From: Coniella vitis
Taxonomy: Eukaryota; Ascomycota; Sordariomycetes; Diaporthales; Schizoparmaceae
Length of the DNA stretch: 64,000 nucleotides
Reading direction: 5' to 3'
Assembly: GCA_011317545.1 (NCBI GenBank)
Contig: WUJK01000009.1
Coordinates: forward strand, 744,001 to 808,000
The position numbers were made by a program, and so were the translations under genes. Below, piece by piece: positions 1-10,518 of the stretch; the stretch's first letter is position 1; the number at the start of each line of letters is the position of its first letter. Below the pieces are notes generated by a model that was not told where the DNA came from, made no database searches, and saw only the letters and a list, made by a program, of their open reading frames with translations.

Positions 1-118
1 GCCGAGACATGGCGATTCCATCCTGACGCATTGTTTCTGCCCTGTCCCAGGGCCTTCTCCGCCCAGTACTTGGGTACACTGCAATATCTGTCGACCCGCA
101 CCATCTCCAGTCCCAGCC

Positions 119-1504
119 ATGGCTGCCGACGACGGCGAGCTCCCTCCCCAGCCCAAGGCCGTTTTGCGCGGTCACAGAGCGCCGGTCCATGCTGCTGCCT
201 TCATCCGGTCCAACCAGCGGCTCCTCACGGGCGATGCAGACGGTTTTGTCGTGGCCTGGGACCTGGCTATCATGCGTCCGCGCGCAGTCTGGCAGGCACA
301 CGACAGCACGATTCTGGGCCTGGCCGGCTGGGGCGCCGACAAGGTCATCACCCACGGCAGGGACAACAAGCTGATTGTGTGGAGCTTCTCAGCTGCAGAC
401 GAGCCTTCGATGAGCACCAGCCTGCCGCTCGACGTCGCCCCTGAGCCTCGCAGCAAGCCATGGATGCTCCATATGCTCCCCGTCAACACCATGAACTTTT
501 GCGCGTTCGCATGTGGCCCGGCTGCTCCGGCATTGGCACTGCCGTCCACCTCGGGCTCTGCACCACACACGGAGCTGCTCATCGCCGTCCCAAACACTCT
601 AGCCTCGGAGGCCATCGATGTATACGCGCTGCCATCACAGGCGCGTATCCACACAGTCAGGCTGGGAGGCGACCATGGCATGGCCATGGCTCTCCGCTTG
701 CGCTGGCTCTCCGATGTCCTCACACTGATCGTCGGCTACGAAGATGGATTGACGATTGTCACACAGCTTGGAAACGATGGGGCGTGGAATATCGCGTATC
801 GCGCACAATGCCACAAGCAACCTGTATTGTCTCTCGACATCGCCCCGGGCTTGGAGTATTTCCTTACCTCGAGCGCCGACGCCACTATTGCAAAGCATCC
901 CCTGCCAACTCGGCAACCTGAAGTCACCAAAACACCAAGCCTTGACTCTGGTCTGGCCAGGCACGTCACGGCCGAGCCCGAGAAAGCGGCCACGTCTCTA
1001 TCTGAAACACATACACCGGAACCTGCTCCAGATCGGCCCGTGTCGTTGTTATCCGCAGCCCTCACCTCCCTCCCGCCTGCTGAGGCTCCCAGAGTAGCAC
1101 ACCCGCCCGTCGTCGAGACACAGCCATTGAATGTTGTCAATACCAAGCATTCTGGTCAGCAATGCCTGAGTATCCGCTCAGACGGGCGAGTTTTCGCTAC
1201 AGCTGGCTGGGACTCCAAGGTGCGTGTTTATTCAGCCCAAACAATGCGTGAGGTGGCGGTGCTTCAATGGCATCCTGTGGGCTGCTTTGCTGTGGCATTT
1301 TCCGACGTCACCGCCGCCCATCTAGGTGACAGCGCAGCTGCTCGCACCGACCGGCCACCTACCGAAAAGGCCTCGGACTGCGCAGTAGCTCCTAGAGTGC
1401 TTGACATGACGGTCAAAGGCCGGAGAATCCACCACGCAAAGACTGCGCACTGGCTCGCAGCCGGAAGTAAGGATGGCAAAGTGAGCTTATGGGACGTGTT
1501 TTGA
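119..1504 (+). CDS. ASA1: ASTRA-associated protein 1, WD40 repeat protein
   Basis: Single-exon gene of 461 residues. The N-terminus begins a WD40 propeller at once (LRGHRAPVHAAAF, then GDADGFVVAWDL, then the block around THGRDNKLIVWSF). The C-terminus closes it with FATAGWDSKVRVYS and a final GSKDGKVSLWDVF that ends three bases from the stop, as expected for a propeller closed by its last strand. A low-complexity acidic/Pro linker (about residues 270-340) interrupts the blades. This order and length match fungal Asa1, a subunit of the ASTRA complex (Tra1/Tti1/Tti2/Rvb), which acts in chromatin regulation and in Tel2-Tti-dependent folding of PIK-related kinases. The start codon lies in a good context and the first repeat follows directly. 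It converges on the minus-strand membrane-protein gene, about 210 bp away. Family assignment rests on recognition of the N-terminal block; other WD40 proteins are the alternative. Confidence 0.82.
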   Translation: MAADDGELPPQPKAVLRGHRAPVHAAAFIRSNQRLLTGDADGFVVAWDLAIMRPRAVWQAHDSTILGLAGWGADKVITHGRDNKLIVWSFSAADEPSMSTSLPLDVAPEPRSKPWMLHMLPVNTMNFCAFACGPAAPALALPSTSGSAPHTELLIAVPNTLASEAIDVYALPSQARIHTVRLGGDHGMAMALRLRWLSDVLTLIVGYEDGLTIVTQLGNDGAWNIAYRAQCHKQPVLSLDIAPGLEYFLTSSADATIAKHPLPTRQPEVTKTPSLDSGLARHVTAEPEKAATSLSETHTPEPAPDRPVSLLSAALTSLPPAEAPRVAHPPVVETQPLNVVNTKHSGQQCLSIRSDGRVFATAGWDSKVRVYSAQTMREVAVLQWHPVGCFAVAFSDVTAAHLGDSAAARTDRPPTEKASDCAVAPRVLDMTVKGRRIHHAKTAHWLAAGSKDGKVSLWDVF

Positions 1505-1714
1505 CGTCAGTCATGCTGTATCCATTCACAAACCAGCACGTCTTACCGGGGCCATAAAGAGGTTGTGTTGTCTCTGTGTCTCTCCAACTCTGGCGTTAGT
1601 GCTGCAAAGAAGAAGAAGATGTCACAAGCTCTCGCAATGCCAAGTCATGACCTCCAAAAGAAGACGTCTTGTATTGAGTGAACGCCAAGAGGACAAACGC
1701 CTAAGAGTCAAACA

Positions 1715-3487
1715 TCACACAGCATCAGCTACATGGGCTGATGCACCGCCCTTCCGTCGTCCAAGCCGGGAAACATCAATCTCGGTCGTGGTTCCAAACT
1801 CATACTTGTTGAAGGGATTGACTTGGCCCCTCACATAGGGATCGTCGTAATGCTCGTCTTTCTTGTGGTTCAGCCGTGACACGGAATCACTGTGCTCCAG
1901 CTCAATGCCGTCGTCTTCGACCAGCGAATTTGTTCTTTCCGTGCCCATGTCGTGGCGATCCTCCAGGGTGACTTTGACCTCGCGTGTAATCAAGATGTGG
2001 TTGAGGTCCAGGTTCCGCAGCACCGGCCAAAAGACGGGAATGGATGCGGCAATTGTGGCAATGTCCACTTCCAGGGCTGTCAAGACAATGGGCACGGCGC
2101 CGTACCACGACGGGTCAAAGGTCGGCCATGTCGTGGCTCTGGTTGAGACGATGGATGCCAGACGGTAAATCGCCAGCATGGTCGCTCTAAATCAGTGGGC
2201 CGCAGGAGTCAGCATCTCGGGCAACAAGAGGCAGAGAGTGTTGACAATACTGGCTCTGGTTTGTGGTGTTGTTGTTTTTTTTTGGGGGGGGGGGGGGTAT
2301 AAAGAAGCCGGCATCACTCACAGGCTACCCAGACAGAACAGAGCGAGCAGCGACCAACGCGACGATTTATCTGGGGACTTGTTGAGAATCAGGGGCGGCG
2401 CCGCCAGAGCCAGCACAATAATGTCTAGCACCGTGTTTGTCGAGGTCAAGACGAAGTAGATGGTGACAAATGCATCGACATAGGGACTTCCGAACCCAAA
2501 CCGCTCCCCCTTGGCTTCATAGTCCCAGTACGCGTAGATGGGCCATGCCGGCACCCAGGCCAGGACGGTGTACACGGCCGACCAGGCCGACACAAGCACA
2601 ATGATGCCGATATTGATCCTGCGGAAGAGGGGTGGCGTGTCGTTCACACGCAGGTATTGGAAAAGCAGTGCCAGCTTGATGAAGCCGGCAGAGGATGGAT
2701 AGGTGGCATTAGCGATATCTGTTGGGCGGGTTTGGGTTTGATCATGGTCAGCACTGAATCTCCACCATATGCACGGGGGTAATGCCTCCGTGTACAATGA
2801 CCCTGGTCGACATTCTTGCAGATGGCTGATATCTGAACAGTGTTTCCTGAAGGCAGTCAACGGACAAAGACGTACAGAAGATCTAGACAGCAGACGATGG
2901 GTTAGCGTGAACTGTGTGGCAAACGCAAAAGAAGCGGCATCCATCCATATCCGGCTCACCTTGATATATTTGACCATTCCATCCAGCCCCAGGAGGATGA
3001 AGTGCTGGCCCAGGCCGCCATAGACAGCAGCGCAACATATCGTTATCGAGCCGGCTGACGTTGTAATCTACGAGCCACAATCAGCATACGACCAATATCA
3101 GCAGAGATTGTCGGAATATGTATACGCACAAGAGCCAGGACCACAAACAAGTCGTCCCATCCGAGGGAGCGAACGATGAAGAGACGAGTGTATATTCTCA
3201 GCAATACGCACGACCAAGTGACGACCTGCAAGTCCTTGATATGTGAGCAAACGACGCCGTCCAATTTCGCAAACGCCCCCCCTTGGCTGAGGATAGGGGG
3301 AGAGTGAGTGCCCAAGCAACACCCAGGCGTTATTATCCCCTGATTCACTCGTCCTCAACACGTAGTCGACGATGCCACGTACCATGAACGAAATGACAAT
3401 CGCAAGGACATTGGATTTGTGGTTGAGGACTCCCGGCGCGTCGTCCAAGTTGTCAACAGCACCAATCAGCTCGGTAAGCGTGGTCAT
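1715..3487 (-). CDS. Rhodopsin-domain (Pth11-like) integral membrane protein, six exons
   Basis: Proposed exons on the minus strand: 3487-3383, 3225-3130, 3067-2960, 2882-2876, 2718-2322 and 2186-1715, giving 394 residues. All junctions are GT-AG and the phases agree. The protein shows the fungal rhodopsin-domain plan: an N-terminal helix (VLAIVISFMVV), the hallmark LRIYTRLFIVRSLGWDDLFV, then GGLGQHFI, KLALLFQYLRV and several further helices. It ends in a polar cytoplasmic tail of about 90 residues. Proteins of this family are seven-helix plasma-membrane receptors or receptor-like proteins, some related to Magnaporthe Pth11; ligands are mostly unknown. Exon 4 is only 7 nt. If introns 3 and 4 are both retained the frame also stays open (78 extra codons), so the microexon is supported by family conservation (a short loop between helices) and not by frame alone. 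Intron 5 carries a run of 14 C on the coding strand. Confidence 0.8.
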
Positions 3488-4323
3488 TATCCCAGCATGC
3501 CCTCTATATTCGTTCCTCTGGCAAAGAAACGGAGGAAGAGCTGCGGGTGTTTGTGGTTGTCATGAACCGTGCCGTAAGGGCGAGTAGATTGTCTGGTCGG
3601 TTCTGCTCGGTTTTCATTGGCGTTCAGTGGCAACGTTGGTATAGGTTTGGATCGGCAGCTCGCTCGGCCGGCTGTCTGGTGTGTCTGTGTAGTCGCTAAT
3701 GGTCGCTGGAACAGCGCTGTCCACTGTTGACTGAATCTCCCAGAAACTCGTCAGGGTCGTCTTCGTCGGGGGGGGGGGGTGTCAGTGTGGGAAAGCTGGT
3801 CCTCGCAGGGCGCTGGTAGGCAGGGGAATCACGATGCTTAAAGCCGAGATATGCAACGGCAATTGGGCCTTCTAGAAAGAGATAGCGGCATGTGCCTGCT
3901 ACGAAAAACGAGATCAGGGCTGGTGGACACGCTCGGGGCCCCAATGCAATTTGGCCTTTGGAGATACACGCACTCACACGCACTCACACGCAACTCACAC
4001 GAGCCCATTTGCCTCACGGACCTACTATACCTAAGGAATCCTCGTCTATATCGTCTGTGAACCCCCACAAGGCGTCCATATCAAGCGGATGGTTTGTGGC
4101 GCGCGCCTCCTCATTCAAAGGAAGAGAGCTTCTTCTCGCTTGTGCGCCTTTTTTTTTTTTTCCATTTGCTTCTTCTCTCCTTGCGCGTTGTTTCCATTCT
4201 CTCTTTTTTTTTTTTTCTTTCTTTTATTCCGGGGCAGATCGTGGAGCGCTTGTTGGCCGTTCTCTCTCGCCGTTGGGCGCTACTAGTACTACTTATGTAT
4301 GTGCTATGTATGCATCTAGCACA

Positions 4324-4339
4324 TACTATGTACATAGTA
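4324..4339. repeat. 16-bp perfect palindrome built from two TACATAGTA motifs
   Basis: TACTATGTACATAGTA reads the same on both strands. It consists of one copy of the dispersed 9-mer in each orientation, overlapping by two bases. It is the most symmetric member of a motif family that recurs through the intergenic DNA of this window (see findings). Confidence 0.85.
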
Positions 4340-6240
4340 GATCCACGCAGGACTGCATGATCAAGGAGGCGAGAGGATCCCGGCGCGAGACAAGCCCTGC
4401 CTGACAAGCAGTCTAGGCCATGGGGAGATGGACTCTGTGTGGGGTCGACGTCTAGTACTTTGAATATCGGCAAGCGAAATCTGGAAAAGACAGCCGCACA
4501 ATGCGTTCAGGACTGACTGACTGACTGGAAGGATCATGGCATTTTCCGTACTATGTAGTCCTCACTGGCCAATAGCAGTTGCACGGCAGTACATAGTATT
4601 TGCATAACTGCGCAAGACGAAGTACATTACATAGTATGCATTATGTACAGAGCACATGGTAGAACTCTGCTTGACCTGACCATAATAATAAGAAGAAGAA
4701 TAATAATAATGTAAGCAATGTCGCTGCGAGCCTGTGCTTTGTTTCGCCATGGCCGCTCGCTTCCGCCCAGCGCAACCGTCGGCCCAAGAAAGGGCATTCG
4801 TCCGGTGATGATGGTCGAATTTGCAAACACAGGAACTCAAAACTTTCTGGAGGGGCGTTACGATGCATGTGCTGTGTACTATGTAGTCAGTGAGTGCTCA
4901 TAGTATATGAGATTGCATCCCCCCCCGGAAAACCTACTTTTGTAAGTATCATTATGACTTGCATGCTAAACTTTGCACGTTTTCTTTGACTGTGGTATCC
5001 ATTCTTTTTGGATGGGCCCGCCAAGAAGCCATTCCGCTGGGGGCTCCGCCAATGACAAGATCCCAGATCCAAAATATTACCAGTCAGACCAGTCAGATAT
5101 ATGCATCGAGAATCTGTTATACAGACTACTTACAAGGAACATGTTTGGTGTGCCTTGCGTCTTGAGTTATTTTCACCTCTCGGGTGGAGTTTGGCTGTTC
5201 TTTTTGATAATAGTCGATGGCTGTAGAAGATTCCGTATTTTCGACGAGTTTAGATGTAAGTGCTGATTGTATAAATATACAGTATCACCAAGCAGCGCGC
5301 GCCAACCACCTTGTGATCCAAGAGAGCCATGGTGCGGTTTATGCTTCAACAAAAGCCCCCACACAAACACGCATAAAAATAAAAAGAGACATCGATAAGA
5401 GAGAGTTTCTGTCGCCCATCATACCCAAAGCGAGTCCTAATGTCCGTTTGGGGGGGAGGGAGCCCGGAGAATGCTGGAAAAGAACAAAAAGGTTTCGCGT
5501 GCTTGGGAGTCTCCACTGCCCTCAACTCGAAACATGAAAAACTCCACTCCAGTGCTATGAAATCAAGATCCAGAAGAAAGAGAAGTTGGCTTTTGATAGA
5601 GGACTGACTGGCTTTGAACGGTCCATACCTTGATTACGATAACGAATTGCACGTGGATTTTGCGTTGGTTTATTACATGGCATTGCCCAGGTATTTGTTT
5701 TTTTTTACTATACATACATATATAGTATATCAAGCGCGAAGCGGTACGAGCTTCTCGTCTGTTTTCTGTATTCTTGTGACACTGACACGGCTGGTGCTTT
5801 TTTGTTTTTGCTCACGGGTATAATAAATAAATGTACACAAAAAAAGAACAAACCAACACGCTTACTATTTTAAAACAGCAAATAACCACCGATATCTAGT
5901 ACTTCTGACGGCACTTCCCTTTTTTTTTTCTCGCAAATTCTGTTCGCACGGATCGGGAGACACTTATCTTCATCATAGCAAATCTCAACGGTCGCTATCC
6001 TATCTTCTGGGATAAACCCCCCCCTTCTCCTCCTGACCCATGACCCTGCCCGCAGCAAATTTCCCGCAAGAGGGTTCTTGGAAGGGTTCCCCTTGGCTTT
6101 CGAAAAGAAAAGAAAAGGACCCAGGATAGACTCGTGATCTCTACTAGGCTGTTAATCCATCCAAGAGGAGGGGGAAAAAAGGAAAAGAATTAAAGGAAGA
6201 CGTCGGTCAAACAGAGCGAGATGCTACGGATGACGCGGGG

Positions 6241-6315
6241 GGGGGCACGACTATCAGCCCTAACCCTAACCCTGATGCCGAGGGGGCACGACTACTAACC
6301 ATAACCCTAACCCTA
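6241..6315. repeat. Interstitial telomere-like repeats in a 41-bp tandem duplication
   Basis: CCCTAACCCTAACCCT at 6258-6273 equals two and a half units of the TTAGGG repeat that caps most filamentous-fungal chromosomes, read on the C-rich strand. A second, slightly degenerate run ends at 6314. Both sit at the same distance behind GGGGGCACGACTA (6241-6253 and 6282-6294), so the block was duplicated with a period of 41 bp. Confidence 0.85.
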
Positions 6316-6318
6316 CTA

Positions 6319-6381
<63 letters not shown>
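6313..6381. repeat. (CTA)n microsatellite
   Basis: About 23 CTA units with one interruption (ACC near 6321-6323). It directly abuts the telomere-like block, whose CCCTA end could have seeded it. Confidence 0.95.
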
Positions 6382-7917
6382 TCACATAATTCTCTATTCA
6401 TTGTTTTCATAATGCAACGTATGCATGCTCGTATAGAGTTGCTACATGTACAGAACACACACAAGTCTTGCATCCATTGTACATAGCAGCTGAACCGAGA
6501 AAGATCTCACCATGCATTCTATTCTCGCGCTGGTGCGGCGTTATGCGAAGAGTGTGCTCTGCTTGTTGGCTCTCATCTCGGGCAATCGTGGGCATCATCA
6601 AGGTTCCCAAACGAATCTCAAGACCGCCCTTGATGCAAACCCTCGGGGCAGAATATATGTAGAAATTACAGAAAGAAGGTCGCAAATGATATGTGAATCT
6701 GGCATTCATATAATCGAGAGCCTCCCCAACGTCCTGTGTTTAACCCAGTCAGCGGTAACTAAATTGTGGTAGTAAGTATCTTGAATATTGACTATAAAGA
6801 CTCGATTTATACACAACTGTTTGGCTTTGCGATTGAATGAGGCACACTTGGAGAGTGTGTAGATACCAATACCCGATCCTACATCTCAACTCTGGCCTCC
6901 GTGTCTGTCCATACAATAGTGTTGTTCGTTTGCCCCTCTACGAACCGAGAGATGTCAGTTGTACAGCGTGTAATATATATAAAGATAATTATATACTAGC
7001 TCAATATGCTTCAATCCGTAGCTGGCGCACACTCGAGACTTTCAGCTAGACTGAAATCAAGCAGCCTTGCTTATCGTGCTGCATCCGTTGACCGGTATTC
7101 GTGCTCAAGACATCCTTTTTCTTTTTCTTTTTTTGGACAAGTACGAGAGGCGCGCAAGCCCGGTCAAGTCTTCCAGGTATGAAGTCTCCTGGATGATCTT
7201 CCGGCTTCTGGTTGCCTCCTTTTACATCCTCCCTGAGAAAGCCAGTGCTAAGACAAAATTCGCGGCCTCCAACACTTCCAGTTGCCAGATCTGGAAGCCG
7301 GTCGCCTCCCTTGACTGAGTGTAATGTGGTGCTTCTGTGCTCTTTTTCTCGGGCAAACGATGGATATCTGGTCTTTATTTGGGACTTTCGAGAAGTAAAT
7401 TAGTCGAGTCGGAAAAGAAAGGGAAAGGAAAAGAAAGAAAGAAAGAACGTGGCCACCTTACGCGCCGCGCCCATGGTGACTATAGCTTGATATGCCTGAA
7501 TGGGCCGTTCTTGGTTCTCATGCTGAATAGGATTCTGAGCAGCCATTCACGACTGTCCTGGGCCGGATGGAACTTGCAATTCGCATCGCCAATTTCTTCC
7601 TCGTCACTCGTCAGGGGCGAAAGAGTCACATTTCATCGGTCCAGACGGTCCAGTCAGAGGAATGTGCCTTTACTGTTCGCTGGCAAGTCAAGGAATGAAG
7701 TCCGCGACATCTGACAGCCGATGGCAGCCAGGAAACCGTCACAGTTGGCTGGGCCATGGCAGTGCGTTGGAAGCGCAAAAAGGATATAAGAACTGGAGGA
7801 TTGTCATGTCCAACACTCTCACTTTCCTCAGGCCCCCCTCCACTATTCTCTCTCTGACCGAACAACGTCTGAAACCAGTCTGAGGAGTGGAACAGAACTC
7901 TCTCGCACCTCATCACC

Positions 7918-9586
7918 ATGCCTGCTTCAGAACGTGTCTTGTTGGCTGGCCTGGGCTTGGGCTTTCTTTTCCAGAGGCAAGTAAATCGCCTCATCCCTTG
8001 CTCCCATCTTGCTTTGACTCGAGCAAGACCGCAGCAGCTCTCATGACCCTTTATATATATATATATATATATCTCTCTCTCCCTCTCATCCTGGACTGTA
8101 GCGGCTAACTCTCGAGATCTCTCTGTGCACACTGTCCAGTGCTCTAGCCCGGCCCCAAGTCATCAACCACTGCGCCGCCGCAACCTCGACCGTGACCATC
8201 GCCGGGCCACACCCCGTGTGTCTCGGTGCTCGCCAGGTGTGCACACCGCCCACCTCTGTGTGCTCGCCCGGCCAGTCCACCGCCGCCACGCCCGCGCCCG
8301 GCGTGACGCGGACCTCGCTGTCGCCCGACCAGTGCACCGCAACGCTGCACATCACCAGCGTCGCCGCGTGTGGGCTCTGCCCAACCTGCACCTCCTCGTC
8401 GTCCCACAGCAGCAGCAGCAGCAGCAGCAGACCAACAAGTCTCAGCGGCTTTGCCACCTTCTTGATCACCACGACCACGTCCGCGTCCAGGTCCACGTCT
8501 AGCCCTGCTGCTGCCACGCACGTCACCACTGCTGCGAGCTTGCAACCTGGTGGACCGCTCGTGCCTGTGCCTGTGCCTGTGCCTTTGCCTGTGCTGGGGG
8601 GCGGTGGCAGCGCCTCAGTGGTCCCCATTGCCTCAAACAACAGCAGCAGCAACAGCGGCAGTGCAGGAGGACCCCTACCATCGGGCGGCTTCCTCCCAGG
8701 CGGGCCCTTGGTGCCCTACCTGAACATCTCGCTCCCGTCCGTGACCATCAATCCAGGGGGTCCCAACATCCCCGTGTCGATCATCAACCCAGGCGGACCT
8801 CTGATCCCCGCTGTCTCCAGCATCCCGACGACGACGACGAGAACGACGACGACAACCGTGAGCAAGTCTGCTTCCTCCCTGCCCCCCTTGAGCGTGGCTG
8901 CTGGAGGCAGTCCGCTGGGCATCAACCCCGGCGTGCCTCTCATTCCTGTGCCAGGTCACTCGACTACTTCATCGACTACCAGTGCCGGAGCGAGACCAAC
9001 GAGTCTGCAGCAGCCTAGCCAAACCCTTGCTCATGTCCAAGGAAATCCAGGAAGCTCGGGGAATCCAGGAAACTCTGGAAGTGCTGGGAGTCCAGGGAAC
9101 TCTGGAAATTCTGGGAATTCAGGAAACTCTGGGAATTCAGGAAACTCGGGGAACTCTGGAAATCAAGGGAATCCAGGAAACTCGGGCAATCCAGGAAATT
9201 CTGGGAACCCAGGAGACTCTGGGAATCAAGGGAATTCAGCAAACTCGGGGAATCCAGGAAACTCTAGAAACCTTGGAAATTCAGGCAACAGAGGCCCAAT
9301 CAACCGGAGAAGCCAGCAGATACCCAACGACTTCTTCTTCCCAGGAGGCCCGCTTCTCCCCGCGCCCAACGGTACTCTACCCTCAAACTCGTCCATCGTC
9401 TCCAGCATCGGCGGGCCACAGCCAACACCCTTCCTCCAGCCAGGCGGCCCTCTTGCCCCCGTCCCGCCAGCCCACTTGGGCATCGCCAATAGTGCTGAGC
9501 CCCAGCCGCCAGCAGCCGGCCTCCAGCCAAGCAGACCACTCTTTCCCACGCAGAATGGCACGCGCCCTCTCCACGGCCGTGAGTAG
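7918..9586 (+). CDS. Predicted secreted collagen-like repeat protein
   Basis: Preferred model: exon 1 at 7918-7976, exon 2 at 8140-9586, 501 residues, spliced with a GC-AG intron (donor AG/GCAAGTAA, branch-like GCTAAC near 8104, acceptor TCCAG). It yields an N-terminal signal peptide ending in S-A-L-A (cleavage after about residue 23). A module with eight cysteines follows (about residues 31-102), then a Ser run, then several copies of a PGGPLxP motif. Residues about 321-404 form a collagen-like domain of Gly-Asn-Ser/Pro triplets, followed by more PGGPLxP motifs. A GT donor at 7981 with an acceptor before 8102 also keeps the frame but gives a poorer signal peptide. The C-terminus may be spliced further, since GTGAGT lies at the stop (9580). 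The family was not recognised. The role is probably cell wall or surface coat, as for other fungal secreted collagen-like proteins such as Metarhizium MCL1; this is inference. Confidence 0.62.
8046..8086. repeat. (TA)n-(CT)n tract in an intron
   Basis: About ten TA units followed by CT-rich DNA, inside the proposed first intron of the collagen-like gene. Confidence 0.9.
9041..9294 (+). repeat. Coding tandem repeat for Gly-Asn-Ser/Pro triplets
   Basis: Tandem 9-bp-based units of the type GGAAACTCT or GGGAATCCA, about 28 triplets long, all in frame within the collagen-like protein. Variation is mainly between Ser, Pro and Gln in the third position. The repeat should be prone to length change by slippage or unequal exchange. 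Confidence 0.9.
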
Positions 9587-10518
9587 ATCCTACCGTGGCC
9601 TGTTCCGAAGCTCGCCAACGTCGCCATCGGTGTCCTCAGACCCCACGACGCGGCTGGCCCCCCGGCTCGCCGCTACCCGTACGCTTTCGGTGAGAGTTAG
9701 TGGGAGTGTCTTACTTTTTGGCCCGCAAGCGTGGTGGCGGAAAGCATCACGTGAACTGTGGATGGCTGGCTCTTGGTTGAGGGCTGGGGCTCGATTATTC
9801 TTTGGGTTGTGGAACTTGATTCTCTGCGACAATGGGGACGATGGATTCCGAGTGGGCTCAAAGCGCATCAGCTGTGAACGCACCTGCTGATGTAGAGGCG
9901 AATTATTTTTATATTTCATGATTTTCCGGGACATGATAGTTACGATTGGGATGTGCTGCTAATTTTAATAAAGAATCTTGAGTTTCTCCATCCATCCATC
10001 CACCCAAAGACATGCCAAATAGGGATGAATCTGTAGAGACGATGCTGCCTCTGCCACCACAGTCATGTTGACGGCTTGGCGTGGGAGTCATTCCTACAGC
10101 AGACGAAACGATTGGACTGCTATTCTTTCAAGTCCAGGTGTCTTAAGCAAGTCGTCAAGAAGTACAGTGGAGGAAAGAGAAAGTCGTGTTTATTACAGCA
10201 CTACTATATTATACCGTCTTTGAACCGCCGACGTCATCACTTTATTGGCCGATCGTTCAGACCACGCTGCGTTGGGCGGGTGGCCTCTGCCAGAGACCGC
10301 AATCCAGCAACATTCTTGTTCCTCAACAGGGACTGTAGAGCTCTCCTCAAATGCTGTGTCGTTCGATCTGTCTGAAGGCGAGACAACTGCTGCACTGCAA
10401 CACTCCAGTCTCGCCCGTTGCTGCGAGTGGTGTCCGCGATCGATGCGCCACCGGATATCCCACAACCAGAACCAGATCGCCCAGCAACGACGTGCGATAT
10501 CCTGGACTGCCACGCAGC

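Larger units (their letters stand above)
3488..7917. other. Gene-free region with homopolymers and short repeats
   Basis: About 4.4 kb with no ORF that resembles a protein. It holds long T runs (around 4150-4160 and 4205-4217), a G run near 3769-3778, five or six copies of the TACATAGTA/TACTATGTA motif clustered at 4324-4885, and the telomere-like block at 6241-6381. It probably contains the promoters of the two divergent flanking genes. No RNA gene was recognised. Confidence 0.6.
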
